Program-made: the position numbers and the translations under genes
The notes under the pieces: model-generated
The model's input: only the letters and a program-made list of their open reading frames with translations
What the model was told of the DNA's origin: nothing
Databases searched by the model: none
Shown: one piece after another, positions 9,348 to 17,323 of the stretch
Numbering within the stretch: position 1 is the first letter of the stretch
Layout: each line of letters starts with the position of its first letter
Assembly (NCBI RefSeq): GCF_013464915.1
Contig: NZ_RAVT01000047.1
Coordinates: 18,487-58,824 of the forward strand
Source: Stenotrophomonas maltophilia
GTDB lineage: Bacteria > Pseudomonadota > Gammaproteobacteria > Xanthomonadales > Xanthomonadaceae
Length of the DNA: 40,338 bases
Direction: 5' to 3'

Positions 9348-9873
9348 GCGCCTTGCGCTGATCGCTTGCCTGTCCCTGCTTGCGGCGTGTTCGCCGCAGG
9401 CAGCGGACAGCGCTGCCAACGCAACGCCGAAGGCCACGCCGGCCGTGACGGCCGCACCTGCGGTGGAGGCACCGGCCGCCGTCGAGGCCACCGCCGAAGC
9501 GGAGCCCGCTACCGACCGGCCCTCGGGCGATGAGGACCTGGACAAGGCACGTGCAGCCGCGGGCTGCCCGGTCCCGGAGGATGTGTATGACATCGACGAC
9601 GTGCGCATCTACTGTGCGATGCCAGCCGATGTGCAGCTCTTCCTCGCGCGCGAGAACACCTGCCAGCACTTTGCGGGTGAAGAACCCTACGACGACGAGC
9701 GCCGCCGCGAACTGGAAGAGGCCAGCGCCCAGTACTGCGAGGGCCGCGAGAAGATCTTCACCGATCTGGTCGCGCGTCATCGCGGTGACTGCGCTGTCCG
9801 CGCAGCGCTGATCGGAATCAACACACGCTATGACCTGGACTTCGATCTCGACCTGAAGCCCTGCGAGGGCTGA
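9337..9873 (+). CDS. Predicted lipoprotein of unknown function
   Basis: A 178-residue protein starting at a GTG inside the end of efpL. The N-terminus is a lipoprotein signal: two basic residues, a hydrophobic run, and the lipobox LLAAC with the acylated cysteine at about residue 18. A low-complexity Ala/Pro/Thr/Glu linker (about 20-65) follows, then an acidic folded domain with five cysteines, including [13 protein letters not shown] and [10 protein letters not shown] do not recognise a family. The cysteines could form disulfides in the periplasm. The stop is followed by a convergent palindrome. Confidence 0.8.
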   Translation: MPTKRLALIACLSLLAACSPQAADSAANATPKATPAVTAAPAVEAPAAVEATAEAEPATDRPSGDEDLDKARAAAGCPVPEDVYDIDDVRIYCAMPADVQLFLARENTCQHFAGEEPYDDERRRELEEASAQYCEGREKIFTDLVARHRGDCAVRAALIGINTRYDLDFDLDLKPCEG

Positions 9874-9884
9874 CCCGTCGATGA

Positions 9885-9914
9885 TGTAGAGCCGAGCGTG
9901 GGCTCGGCTCTACA
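9885..9914. repeat. SMAG-type palindrome acting as a two-way terminator candidate
   Basis: TGTAGAGCCGAGC and GCTCGGCTCTACA pair perfectly (13 bp) around a four-base loop. It lies between two convergent genes and reads as a GTAG element on both strands. Confidence 0.8.
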
Positions 9915-9920
9915 GATGGC

Positions 9921-10613
9921 TTACGGCTGCTTCGCGCCGAAATTGCCGCAGCCGTGGTACTGGCGCGTGCCAACAGTCAGCATCACCTTGGCCTCGAACG
10001 CCTCGCCACTCATGTCGTCCTGGCAGGTGGTGCGCTGGAAGCTGAGCTTGACGTCGGTGCCATCGGACGCCTTGCCACTCCATCCATCGGCACCTTCGGT
10101 GGGTTTGGCCACGTCGAAGCGTCGCTCGCCGTAATCGACTTCCACCTGCAGGCCTGGCGTGTCGCCATCTACGACCGCGAGCCACCCCGGTTCATTGCCG
10201 GTGGCACGGAACGCGGCATTGCCGGCACTGCCATCGCCTTCAGTGGCTTCAACCGCATGGCACTCGCGGTCGGCCTCGCCCTTCAGGCTCAACAGGCCGT
10301 CATCGCTGCCCTTGGTCCAGAAGCTGTTGCCCTGGCCATCGCCATACTTGGCGCCGGACGCCGCCCGCTCGGAGGTCATGGCGAAGGTGCGCTCGCCGAT
10401 CACCACCGTGGCGGCGTCTTCACCATTGAAGGTCGCACGCACGTTCAGGTCACCACACTGGTAGGTGGTCTCGTTGCCACCCGCGGTGCTGGCACTTGGC
10501 TGCGGCGTGGCAGGCGGAGTGTCATTGCCGCCTGCGGCGGGCGGCTGGGCAGGCTGGCACGCGGCCAGCACCAACCCGAGGGAGGCTGCCAACAGACTGG
10601 GAACTACACGCAT
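9921..10613 (-). CDS. Lipoprotein with MliC-like and COG3650 domains
   Basis: A 230-residue exported protein. The start MRVVPSLLAASLG leads to the lipobox LVLAAC (cysteine about residue 19), then a Pro/Ala/Gly linker. The first domain, about 45-120, resembles MliC, the membrane-bound inhibitor of C-type lysozyme: YQCGDLNVRATF, SGAKYGDGQGNSFWTKG and a closing cysteine. The second, about 130-225, has the COG3650 hallmark ATGNEPGW and a cysteine pair near the end. A role in protecting the envelope from host or competitor lysozymes is an inference from the first domain. The open frame extends further upstream, but ATG 10613 places the signal peptide at the N-terminus. Confidence 0.84.
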   Translation of the reverse strand: MRVVPSLLAASLGLVLAACQPAQPPAAGGNDTPPATPQPSASTAGGNETTYQCGDLNVRATFNGEDAATVVIGERTFAMTSERAASGAKYGDGQGNSFWTKGSDDGLLSLKGEADRECHAVEATEGDGSAGNAAFRATGNEPGWLAVVDGDTPGLQVEVDYGERRFDVAKPTEGADGWSGKASDGTDVKLSFQRTTCQDDMSGEAFEAKVMLTVGTRQYHGCGNFGAKQP

Positions 10614-10696
10614 GGCTCGACTCCTTGTCGACATTACAGAGTTGCTCGACCCTACCACCTGCCGGTGAGCGGGGCCTGAAAGCGGCCTGACCGTGC

Positions 10697-11089
10697 TCAT
10701 CTGGCCAGTACCGCCATCGACAACAGTTGTGCGCCCGCAGCACCGGAACTACAGGTCCACACCCGCAGCAGGCGCAGTTCCAGTTCGTGCTCACGGCCCT
10801 GATTGCACACCGACAGGCGCACGTCGCTGGACAACAACGCCAGGCGACCGCACAACAACGTTTCCGCCGCCTGCAGCCGCAGACCCCGCACCTGCAGGTT
10901 GCCCGCCAGCCAATCACCCAGCCAGGGCAGATCCAGCATGCGGCCTCCGTTGCCATCCATCATGAACAGCGCAGGCGATACCAGCGCGATCATTGCCGCG
11001 TGGTCATCCTCCAGCAACGCCTGGCACAGGCACTGTTCCAGCGCCGCCAGCTGCGCCTCATGCAGGTCTTCAACGATGTTCCGTTCCAT
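10697..11089 (-). CDS. NTF2/SnoaL-like small protein overlapping smeZ
   Basis: A 130-residue soluble protein. The N-terminal helices (VEDLHEAQLAALEQCLCQALLEDDHAAMIALVSPALFMM) and the alternating strands that follow resemble the DUF4440/NTF2-like cone fold, but I cannot assign a reaction. There is no signal peptide. Its ATG is 20 nt inside the 3' end of smeZ in another frame, so it is probably translated with the efflux operon as its third gene. Efflux operons of this type do not normally need such a protein, so a link to the pump would be new or merely positional. Confidence 0.75.
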   Translation of the reverse strand: MERNIVEDLHEAQLAALEQCLCQALLEDDHAAMIALVSPALFMMDGNGGRMLDLPWLGDWLAGNLQVRGLRLQAAETLLCGRLALLSSDVRLSVCNQGREHELELRLLRVWTCSSGAAGAQLLSMAVLAR

Positions 11090-14000
11090 CCACGGATCCT
11101 TCCGGCATCGGCCGGCGCCTGCGCAGGCGCTGCGCGATCCACTGCCGCGCGCCCTGCACCACTACATAGAAGACCGGCACGAAGAACACCGCCAGCACGG
11201 TCGCACTGACCATGCCGCCGAACACACCGGTTCCGATCGCCTGCTGGGTTTCCTTCGACGCCCCCTGCGCCAGCATCAGTGGCACCACGCCCAGCGCGAA
11301 GGCCAGCGAGGTCATCATGATCGGCCGCAGGCGCAGCCGCGCCGCCTCCAATGCCGCTTCCACCAAGCCGCGGCCCTGCTGCTGCAGCTGGCGCGCGAAC
11401 TCGACGATGAGGATCGCATTCTTCGCCGACAGCCCGATCACGGTGATCATGCCGACCTTGAAGAACACGTCGTTGGGCATGCCGCGCAGCAACACCGCCG
11501 CAACCGCGCCGAGCAGGCCCAACGGCACCACCAGCATCACCGCCAGCGGAATCGACCAGCTCTCGTACAGCGCCGCCAGCACCAGGAACACCACCAGCAT
11601 CGACAACAGCAGCAGCCACGGCGCCTGCGCGCCCGATTCGCGCTCCTGCAGCGACTGACTGGTCCACTGCAGGGCAAAACCGGACGGCAGCTTTTCGGCC
11701 AACCGCTCCATCTCCGCCATCGCCTGGCCGGTCGACACGCCAGAGGCCGGGGCGCCGGACAGGTTCAGCGCCGGGAAGCCCAGATAGCGCTGCAGCTGCA
11801 ACGGCGCCTCGGTCCAGTGCGGGGTCACCAGTTCGGACAGCGCCACCATGCCACCCTCGCTGTTGCGCACGTACAGCTTCAGCACGTCTTCCAGTTCCAT
11901 GCGATGCGGCGCATCGGCCTGCAGGATCACCTGCTGCAACCGGCCCTTGTTGGGGAAATCATTGACGTACTGCGAGCCCATTGCCGCCGACAGCGTGCTG
12001 CTGATGTGCTCGAAACCTACGCCCATCGCCTCGGCCTTGGCGCGGTCAATGTCCAGCCGCACGCTGGTACCTGCTGGCAGGCCATCGGCATGCACCTCCG
12101 ACAGCAGCGAGCTGGCCTCGGCCAGCTTCAGCAGCTGCTGCAGGGCCGCGCGCAGTTCAGCCTGGCTCTGCCCGGTACGTGCCTGCAGCGCCAGCGAGAA
12201 CCCGGACGAACGCCCCAGGCTGTCGATCGCCGGTGGCATCACGCTCATCACCTCGCCCTCCGCGAGCGTGGCCATCGCCTTCTGCGCGGCTTCCACCTCA
12301 CCGGCCGCAGTGGCGCCTGCACGCTCGCCCCAATCCTTCAGCATGGTGTAGGTCAGCGCCGCGCTCGGGCCGGAACCGGAGAAGCTGTAGCCGAGGATCG
12401 ACTGGTTGGAGCCGATGCCCGGGCGCGAGGCCACATGCCGTTCATAGGCTTCGACCACCGCCAGCGTGCGTTCGGCGGTGGCTTCGGCCGGCAGCTGGAT
12501 CGAGGTCATGAAATAGCCCTGGTCCTCTTCCGGAAGGAACGCGCCCGGCAGCCAATGCAGGCCCAGCAGCAGCGCAGCTACCAAGGCAGCGAACACGCCC
12601 ATCACCCGCCCGCTCCGTTGCAGCACCGAGGCCACGCCACGCTGGTAGCGCCCGGTCATCTTCTCGAAGCCACGATTGAAAGCGCCGAACAACCCGCCAC
12701 GACCATGATGGCCATGGGTGTTCGGGCGCAGCAGGGCCGCGCACAGCGCCGGGGTCAGGCTCAGTGCCAGCAGCGCCGAGAACAGGATCGACACCGCCAT
12801 CGCCACGGTGAACTGGCGGTAGATCGCGCCCACCGAACCGCTGGCGAACGCCATCGGAATGAACACTGCGGTCAGCACCAGGGTGATGCCGATCACCGCG
12901 CCGGTCAGCTCGCGCATCGCCTTGATGGTGGCCTCGCGGGGTGGCAGGCCTTCCTCGGCCATGATCCGCTCCACGCCTTCGACCACCACGATCGCATCGT
13001 CAACGATGATGCCGATCGCCAGCACCATGCCGAACATGGTCAGCACGTTGATCGAGAAGCCCAGCGCCAGCATCACCGCGAAGGTGCCCAGCAGCGCGAT
13101 CGGTGCGACCAGCGCCGGGATCAGCGTGTAACGCCAGTTCTGCAGGAACAGGTACATCACCGCGAACACCAGCAGCATCGCTTCCAGCAGCGTCTGCACC
13201 ACCTTCTGGATCGAGATCTTCACGAAGGGTGCGGTATCGAACGGAATGCTCGCCTCCACGCCGCGCGGCAACAGGGGCGCCAGTTCGGCCATGCGCTCAC
13301 GGACCGCCGACGCCGTGCGCACCGCATTCGCGCCCGGGCGCAGCTGCACGCCTGCGGCGGTGGCCGGATGGCCATCCTCGCGGGTGCCCCAGGCATAGCT
13401 CTGCGCGCCCAGTTCAACGCGGGCGACATCGCCCAGCAGCACCCGCGAGCCGTCGGCCCCAGCACGCAGCACGATGGCCGCGAACTGTTCCGGCGTGGAC
13501 AACTGGCCGTCGGCGCTGAGCGGCACGGTGATGCGCTGGCCTGGAACACCCGGCGAATCACCGATGCGCCCCGGCGAGATCTCCAGGTTCTGCTGCTCGA
13601 TGGCAGCAGCCACGTCACCCATGGTCAGCCCGTAGCCGGTCAACCGGGTCGGGTCCAGCCACACGCGCATCGCCTGCTCGGCACCGAACAGCTGCACGCG
13701 GCCGACGCCTTCGATGCGGCGCAGCTCTTCGATGATGTTGCGCGCCATGAAGTCGCCCAGTGCCGCCTCGCTGACGCTGGCGTCCGGCGAACGCAGGCCG
13801 ACCAGCATCAGGAAGCCGGAATCGGCGGCCTCCACGAACAGGCCGTTCTGGCGCACGCTGCGCGGCAGGCGTGGTTCGATCGCCTTGATCCGGTTCTGTA
13901 CGTCCACCTGCGCCAGCTCAGGGTTGGTGCCCGGCTTGAAGGTCGCAGTAATCGAGGCTTCGCCGGAGGTGTCCACCGACGATTCGAAGTACAGCAGGTG

Positions 14001-14219
14001 CTTGACGCTGGACAGCTCGCGCTCGATCAGGCCGACCACCGCATCATTCAACGTCTGTGGGCTCGCACCCGGGTAGCTGGCATAGATGCTGACGCTGGGT
14101 GGCGCGACTGCCGGATAACGCTCAACGGCCAGCCGCGGGATCGCCAGCACGCCGGCCAGGATGATGAAGATCGCCAGCACCCAGGCGAACACCGGGCGAT
14201 CGATGAAGAAACGTGCCAT
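11070..14219 (-). CDS. smeZ: RND multidrug efflux transporter SmeZ
   Basis: Inner-membrane proton/drug antiporter of the HAE1 RND family, 1049 residues, the full length for AcrB-type pumps. It begins MARFFIDRPVFAWVLAIFI (first membrane helix), carries the proton-relay aspartates in GIIVDDAIVVVE near 405, and shows the usual two halves with large periplasmic loops. The last hydrophobic block has GLSAKNAILIVEFA and VFFVPVFYVVV. Position after smeY and opposite smeRy/smeSy fits the SmeYZ system of S. maltophilia, known for aminoglycoside and other drug export. No outer-membrane factor gene is present, so an external channel must be borrowed. AGGAAA precedes the ATG. Confidence 0.93.
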   Translation of the reverse strand: MARFFIDRPVFAWVLAIFIILAGVLAIPRLAVERYPAVAPPSVSIYASYPGASPQTLNDAVVGLIERELSSVKHLLYFESSVDTSGEASITATFKPGTNPELAQVDVQNRIKAIEPRLPRSVRQNGLFVEAADSGFLMLVGLRSPDASVSEAALGDFMARNIIEELRRIEGVGRVQLFGAEQAMRVWLDPTRLTGYGLTMGDVAAAIEQQNLEISPGRIGDSPGVPGQRITVPLSADGQLSTPEQFAAIVLRAGADGSRVLLGDVARVELGAQSYAWGTREDGHPATAAGVQLRPGANAVRTASAVRERMAELAPLLPRGVEASIPFDTAPFVKISIQKVVQTLLEAMLLVFAVMYLFLQNWRYTLIPALVAPIALLGTFAVMLALGFSINVLTMFGMVLAIGIIVDDAIVVVEGVERIMAEEGLPPREATIKAMRELTGAVIGITLVLTAVFIPMAFASGSVGAIYRQFTVAMAVSILFSALLALSLTPALCAALLRPNTHGHHGRGGLFGAFNRGFEKMTGRYQRGVASVLQRSGRVMGVFAALVAALLLGLHWLPGAFLPEEDQGYFMTSIQLPAEATAERTLAVVEAYERHVASRPGIGSNQSILGYSFSGSGPSAALTYTMLKDWGERAGATAAGEVEAAQKAMATLAEGEVMSVMPPAIDSLGRSSGFSLALQARTGQSQAELRAALQQLLKLAEASSLLSEVHADGLPAGTSVRLDIDRAKAEAMGVGFEHISSTLSAAMGSQYVNDFPNKGRLQQVILQADAPHRMELEDVLKLYVRNSEGGMVALSELVTPHWTEAPLQLQRYLGFPALNLSGAPASGVSTGQAMAEMERLAEKLPSGFALQWTSQSLQERESGAQAPWLLLLSMLVVFLVLAALYESWSIPLAVMLVVPLGLLGAVAAVLLRGMPNDVFFKVGMITVIGLSAKNAILIVEFARQLQQQGRGLVEAALEAARLRLRPIMMTSLAFALGVVPLMLAQGASKETQQAIGTGVFGGMVSATVLAVFFVPVFYVVVQGARQWIAQRLRRRRPMPEGSVDGTEHR

Positions 14220-14255
14220 GTTGGATTTTCCTGGAGGAGCTGGCCCGGGAAAGGC

Positions 14256-15401
14256 TCAGCCCTTGCTGCCGGCCTGCACCGCACCAGCGCTGGCGACCGG
14301 CTTCTGCCAGTCGCGTGCATCGACCACCACGCCTTCCTGCAGGCGCTCCTGGCCCTCGACAACCACCTTTTCTCCCGCCTTCAGGCCAGTGCGCACCAGC
14401 CACTGGCGATCGACGCTGCCATCGACCTCCAGCGTGCGGATCACCGCCTTGCCATCGCCCGCGATCACCCAGGCGTAGGCCTGGCCGCCGGCGCTGCGCA
14501 GCACCGCCTGCTGCGGCACGGTCAGTGCGCTGGCCGGTGCACCGCGCGGCACCTTCGCACGTACGTACATCCCCGGCAGCAGCTGCCGCTGAGGGTTGTC
14601 GACCAGGATGCGCAGGATCACATCGCCGGTGCGGGCATCGACATTGATACCGGAGAACAGCAGCTGGCCGCGTTCGGACAGTGGCTTGCCCGCCGCACCG
14701 ATGATGGTCACCGGCAGTTCGCCACGGCCGGCGCTGCGCTGCAGCGACTCCAGCTGCGCCGCCGGCTGGCGCACGTCAACGTAGACCTGGTCGATCTGCT
14801 GCACCACTGCCATTGGTTCGGCATCGGCAACACCGACCAGTGCGCCCTCGGTCACCAACGCCTGGTCGATACGGCCGGCAATCGGTGCACTGACCGTGGC
14901 ATAGCGCAGGTCGAGCTGGCGACGGGACAGAATCGCGCGCGCTTCGTTCACCGCTGCGCGCGCCTGTTCGTACTCGGCACTGGCATCGTCGCGGTGCTGT
15001 TGGCTGACCGCCTGCGCGGCCGCCAGCGCATGCAGGCGCTGCGACTGCACGCGGCTGCGGCCCAGCGCCGCTTCGCTGCGCTGAAGGGCCGCCAGCGCCG
15101 AATCCACGTCGGCACGGAATGCCGCCGGATCGATCTGGAACAGGGCCTGGCCGGCGCTCACTTCAGCGCCCTGGTCAAACAGGCGGCGCTGCACGATGCC
15201 GCCCACCTGGGCACGGATCTGCGCGGTGCGCACGGCGGCCACGCGGCCGGGCAGTTCGTCATCGCGCTGTACCACCTGCGGGCCGACGGTGACCACGCTG
15301 ACCCGCGGTGCGGCTTCGGGCGTGGCTTCGGGGGTGGAGCAGGCCGTCATGGCCAGGGCGAGGGCCGCGATCAACGCGACCGGAGTCCTGAAGGTTCTCA
15401 T
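14256..15401 (-). CDS. smeY: RND efflux periplasmic adaptor SmeY
   Basis: Membrane-fusion lipoprotein that links SmeZ to an outer-membrane channel. From ATG 15401 it is 381 residues: a lipoprotein signal ending ALAMTAC, the first lipoyl half RVAAVRTAQIRAQVGGIV, a long alpha-hairpin rich in Ala/Gln/Arg (about 95-165), the second lipoyl half DLRYATVSAPIAGRID, then beta-barrel and membrane-proximal domains. A TTG four codons upstream is also in frame, but the ATG gives a standard signal sequence. It is the first gene of the operon, 36 nt before smeZ, and diverges from smeRy. Confidence 0.92.
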   Translation of the reverse strand: MRTFRTPVALIAALALAMTACSTPEATPEAAPRVSVVTVGPQVVQRDDELPGRVAAVRTAQIRAQVGGIVQRRLFDQGAEVSAGQALFQIDPAAFRADVDSALAALQRSEAALGRSRVQSQRLHALAAAQAVSQQHRDDASAEYEQARAAVNEARAILSRRQLDLRYATVSAPIAGRIDQALVTEGALVGVADAEPMAVVQQIDQVYVDVRQPAAQLESLQRSAGRGELPVTIIGAAGKPLSERGQLLFSGINVDARTGDVILRILVDNPQRQLLPGMYVRAKVPRGAPASALTVPQQAVLRSAGGQAYAWVIAGDGKAVIRTLEVDGSVDRQWLVRTGLKAGEKVVVEGQERLQEGVVVDARDWQKPVASAGAVQAGSKG

Positions 15402-15497
15402 TGCTGTGCACAATGCCGCGCAGGCGGCTGATAGGTTCTGAAGCGTGCAGTCTGCGGGGCGATGATGGGGTTTCGATGGAGGAACTGTGGAGATACG
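15402..15497. promoter_or_regulatory. Divergent smeYZ / smeRySy intergenic region
   Basis: This 96-nt gap must hold the promoters of both operons and the SmeRy binding site. I see no confident -35/-10 pair or repeat on either strand. A GGAG at 15489-15492 is the ribosome site for smeRy. Confidence 0.45.
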
Positions 15498-16247
15498 ATG
15501 GAGGCAAGCACCTTAAGGCCCCGCCCCTGCATGCACGCCTCCCCTGCCCTCGCCGCCCTCGTCCTGATCGTCGAGGATGAGGCCGAGATCGCCGATATTC
15601 TTACCGCCTACCTGGAACGCGAGGGACTACGCACCCTGCGCGCCGCCGATGGCCACAGCGCGCTGGACCTGCACCGCAGCGCCCGCCCCGACCTGGTCCT
15701 GCTCGACGTGCAGCTGCCGCGACTGGATGGCTGGAGCGTGCTGACCCAGCTGCGCCAGCGCGGCGAAACGCCGGTGATCATGCTGACCGCGCTGGACCAG
15801 GACCTGGACAAGCTGACCGCGCTGCGCATGGGCGCCGACGACTACGTGGTCAAGCCATTCAATCCGGCCGAAGTTGCCGCGCGCGTGCGCGCCGTGCTGC
15901 GGCGTACGCTGCGCACCTCACGCGTGGACACGCCGACCGCGCTGCGCGCGGGCCCGTTGCTGATCGACTCGGCCACCCACGCCGTGCACGTCGAAGGCGA
16001 AGGCTACAGCCATGAAGTACTGCTTACCCTCACCGAGTTCAAGCTGCTGCACTGCATGGCGCTGGCGCCGACCCGCATCTTCAGCCGCAGCGAACTGATG
16101 CACGAATGCCTGCCGGAAAGCGAGGCACTGGAGCGCACCGTCGACAGCCATGTCAGCAAGCTTCGCCGCAAGCTGGACGAAGTCGGCATGGTCAACGTGC
16201 CCGCCAGCGTGCGCGGCGTCGGCTACCGGCTGATGGCCGACCGCTGA
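15498..16247 (+). CDS. smeRy: Response regulator SmeRy (OmpR family)
   Basis: DNA-binding regulator of the smeYZ pump. The receiver domain shows the acidic pair in VLIVEDEAE, the phospho-acceptor aspartate in LVLLDVQLPRLDGW, the conserved threonine in VIMLTALDQD and the lysine in DDYVVKPFNP. A winged-helix effector follows, with LTLTEFKLL and VDSHVSKLRRKLD near the end. I chose ATG 15498 because GGAG lies five bases before it, giving 249 residues. ATG 15531 (238 residues) is nearer the conserved domain and remains possible. The stop shares one base with the smeSy start (TGATG). Confidence 0.91.
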   Translation: MEASTLRPRPCMHASPALAALVLIVEDEAEIADILTAYLEREGLRTLRAADGHSALDLHRSARPDLVLLDVQLPRLDGWSVLTQLRQRGETPVIMLTALDQDLDKLTALRMGADDYVVKPFNPAEVAARVRAVLRRTLRTSRVDTPTALRAGPLLIDSATHAVHVEGEGYSHEVLLTLTEFKLLHCMALAPTRIFSRSELMHECLPESEALERTVDSHVSKLRRKLDEVGMVNVPASVRGVGYRLMADR

Positions 16248-17323
16248 TGCCCCCCCTGCGCCGCTCCGGGCTGAGTCGCCACATCATTGTTTCGATGTCG
16301 CTGATGGTGATCGGCGTCATCGTGATGATGATCCTGTCGTCGTGGCTGCTGTACGCAGTGCTGGTCGAGTTCTTCCCCGGCAGCACCGAGGAACCCGAAG
16401 GCTGGCTGCCGACCGGGCCGGAGCTGGCGTGGATGGTCGGAGTGATCCTGACCGGCCTGGCGCTGGCCATCGCCGCCTCGTTCCGTCTCGCCCATCGCAT
16501 CCTGTCACCCCTGAATTCACTGGTGGACAGCGTGCGTGCGCTCGCTGGCGGCGACCTCGGGGCACGTGCCAGCGTCGAAGAAAATTCGCCGGGCGAGGTG
16601 GCGACCCTGGTCGAGGACTTCAATGCGATGGCGCGCCGCCTGCAGCACATGGAGAGCGAGCGTGCGATGTGGCATGCGGCCATCGCCCATGAACTGCGAA
16701 CCCCGGTGACGATCCTCCGCGGTCGCCTGCAGGGCCTGGCCGAGGGCGTGTTCCAGCCCGACCAGTCGCAGTTCCGCAGCCTGCTCGCGCAGGTCGAGGG
16801 CCTGTCGCGGCTGATCGAGGATCTGCGCGTGCTGAGCCTGTCCGACAATGCGCGGCTGGATGTTCGCCGTGCACGCACCGACGTGGTGGCCGAGGTGCAT
16901 TCGGTGATGACCCTGGTCGACCCGCAGTTCCGTGCCGCCGGTTTCGTGCTGGAGCTGGAAACCAGCCGTGAGGAACACAACGCGCACTGCGATCCCACGC
17001 GCCTGCGCCAGGCATTACTGGCGCTGCTGGAGAACGCGCGCCGCTACGCCAGCCCGGGCAAGGTGAGGATTTCCGTGCACGACACGCCCGGACACGTGCA
17101 GGTGGCAATCGAAGACGAGGGCCCGGGCATCGACCCGGAACTGCACACGGATATCTTCACCCCGTTCATGCGTGCCGATGGCTCGCGTTCGCGCCAGGGC
17201 GGCGGCAGCGGGCTCGGCCTGGCGGTGGTCAAGGCCATCGCCGATGCACATGGTGGCCGCGTCTACTGCACGCCCGGCAGCGCCGGCGGCAGCCGCTTCG
17301 TCATCGAGCTTCCGCGCCAGTAA
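16247..17323 (+). CDS. smeSy: Sensor histidine kinase SmeSy
   Basis: Inner-membrane partner of SmeRy, 358 residues. Two membrane helices (about 13-38 and 63-84) enclose a very short periplasmic loop. A HAMP segment, RILSPLNSLVDSVRALAGGDLG, leads to the phospho-accepting histidine in AHELRTP near 149. The ATP-binding domain has the N-box LLENARRYA, the G1 box DEGPGI and the G2 box GSGLGLAVV. The small periplasmic loop suggests that it senses a signal in or near the membrane. Its end overlaps the convergent DUF4105 gene by 23 nt. Confidence 0.91.
   Translation: MPPLRRSGLSRHIIVSMSLMVIGVIVMMILSSWLLYAVLVEFFPGSTEEPEGWLPTGPELAWMVGVILTGLALAIAASFRLAHRILSPLNSLVDSVRALAGGDLGARASVEENSPGEVATLVEDFNAMARRLQHMESERAMWHAAIAHELRTPVTILRGRLQGLAEGVFQPDQSQFRSLLAQVEGLSRLIEDLRVLSLSDNARLDVRRARTDVVAEVHSVMTLVDPQFRAAGFVLELETSREEHNAHCDPTRLRQALLALLENARRYASPGKVRISVHDTPGHVQVAIEDEGPGIDPELHTDIFTPFMRADGSRSRQGGGSGLGLAVVKAIADAHGGRVYCTPGSAGGSRFVIELPRQ

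Noticed and set aside
10803..15431. A 1542-codon open frame on the plus strand opposite smeZ and smeY
   Set aside because: It is the mirror of two well-supported genes in GC-rich DNA. Its translation is rich in His/Arg/Gln with no domain, which is the usual artefact of high GC at third codon positions.
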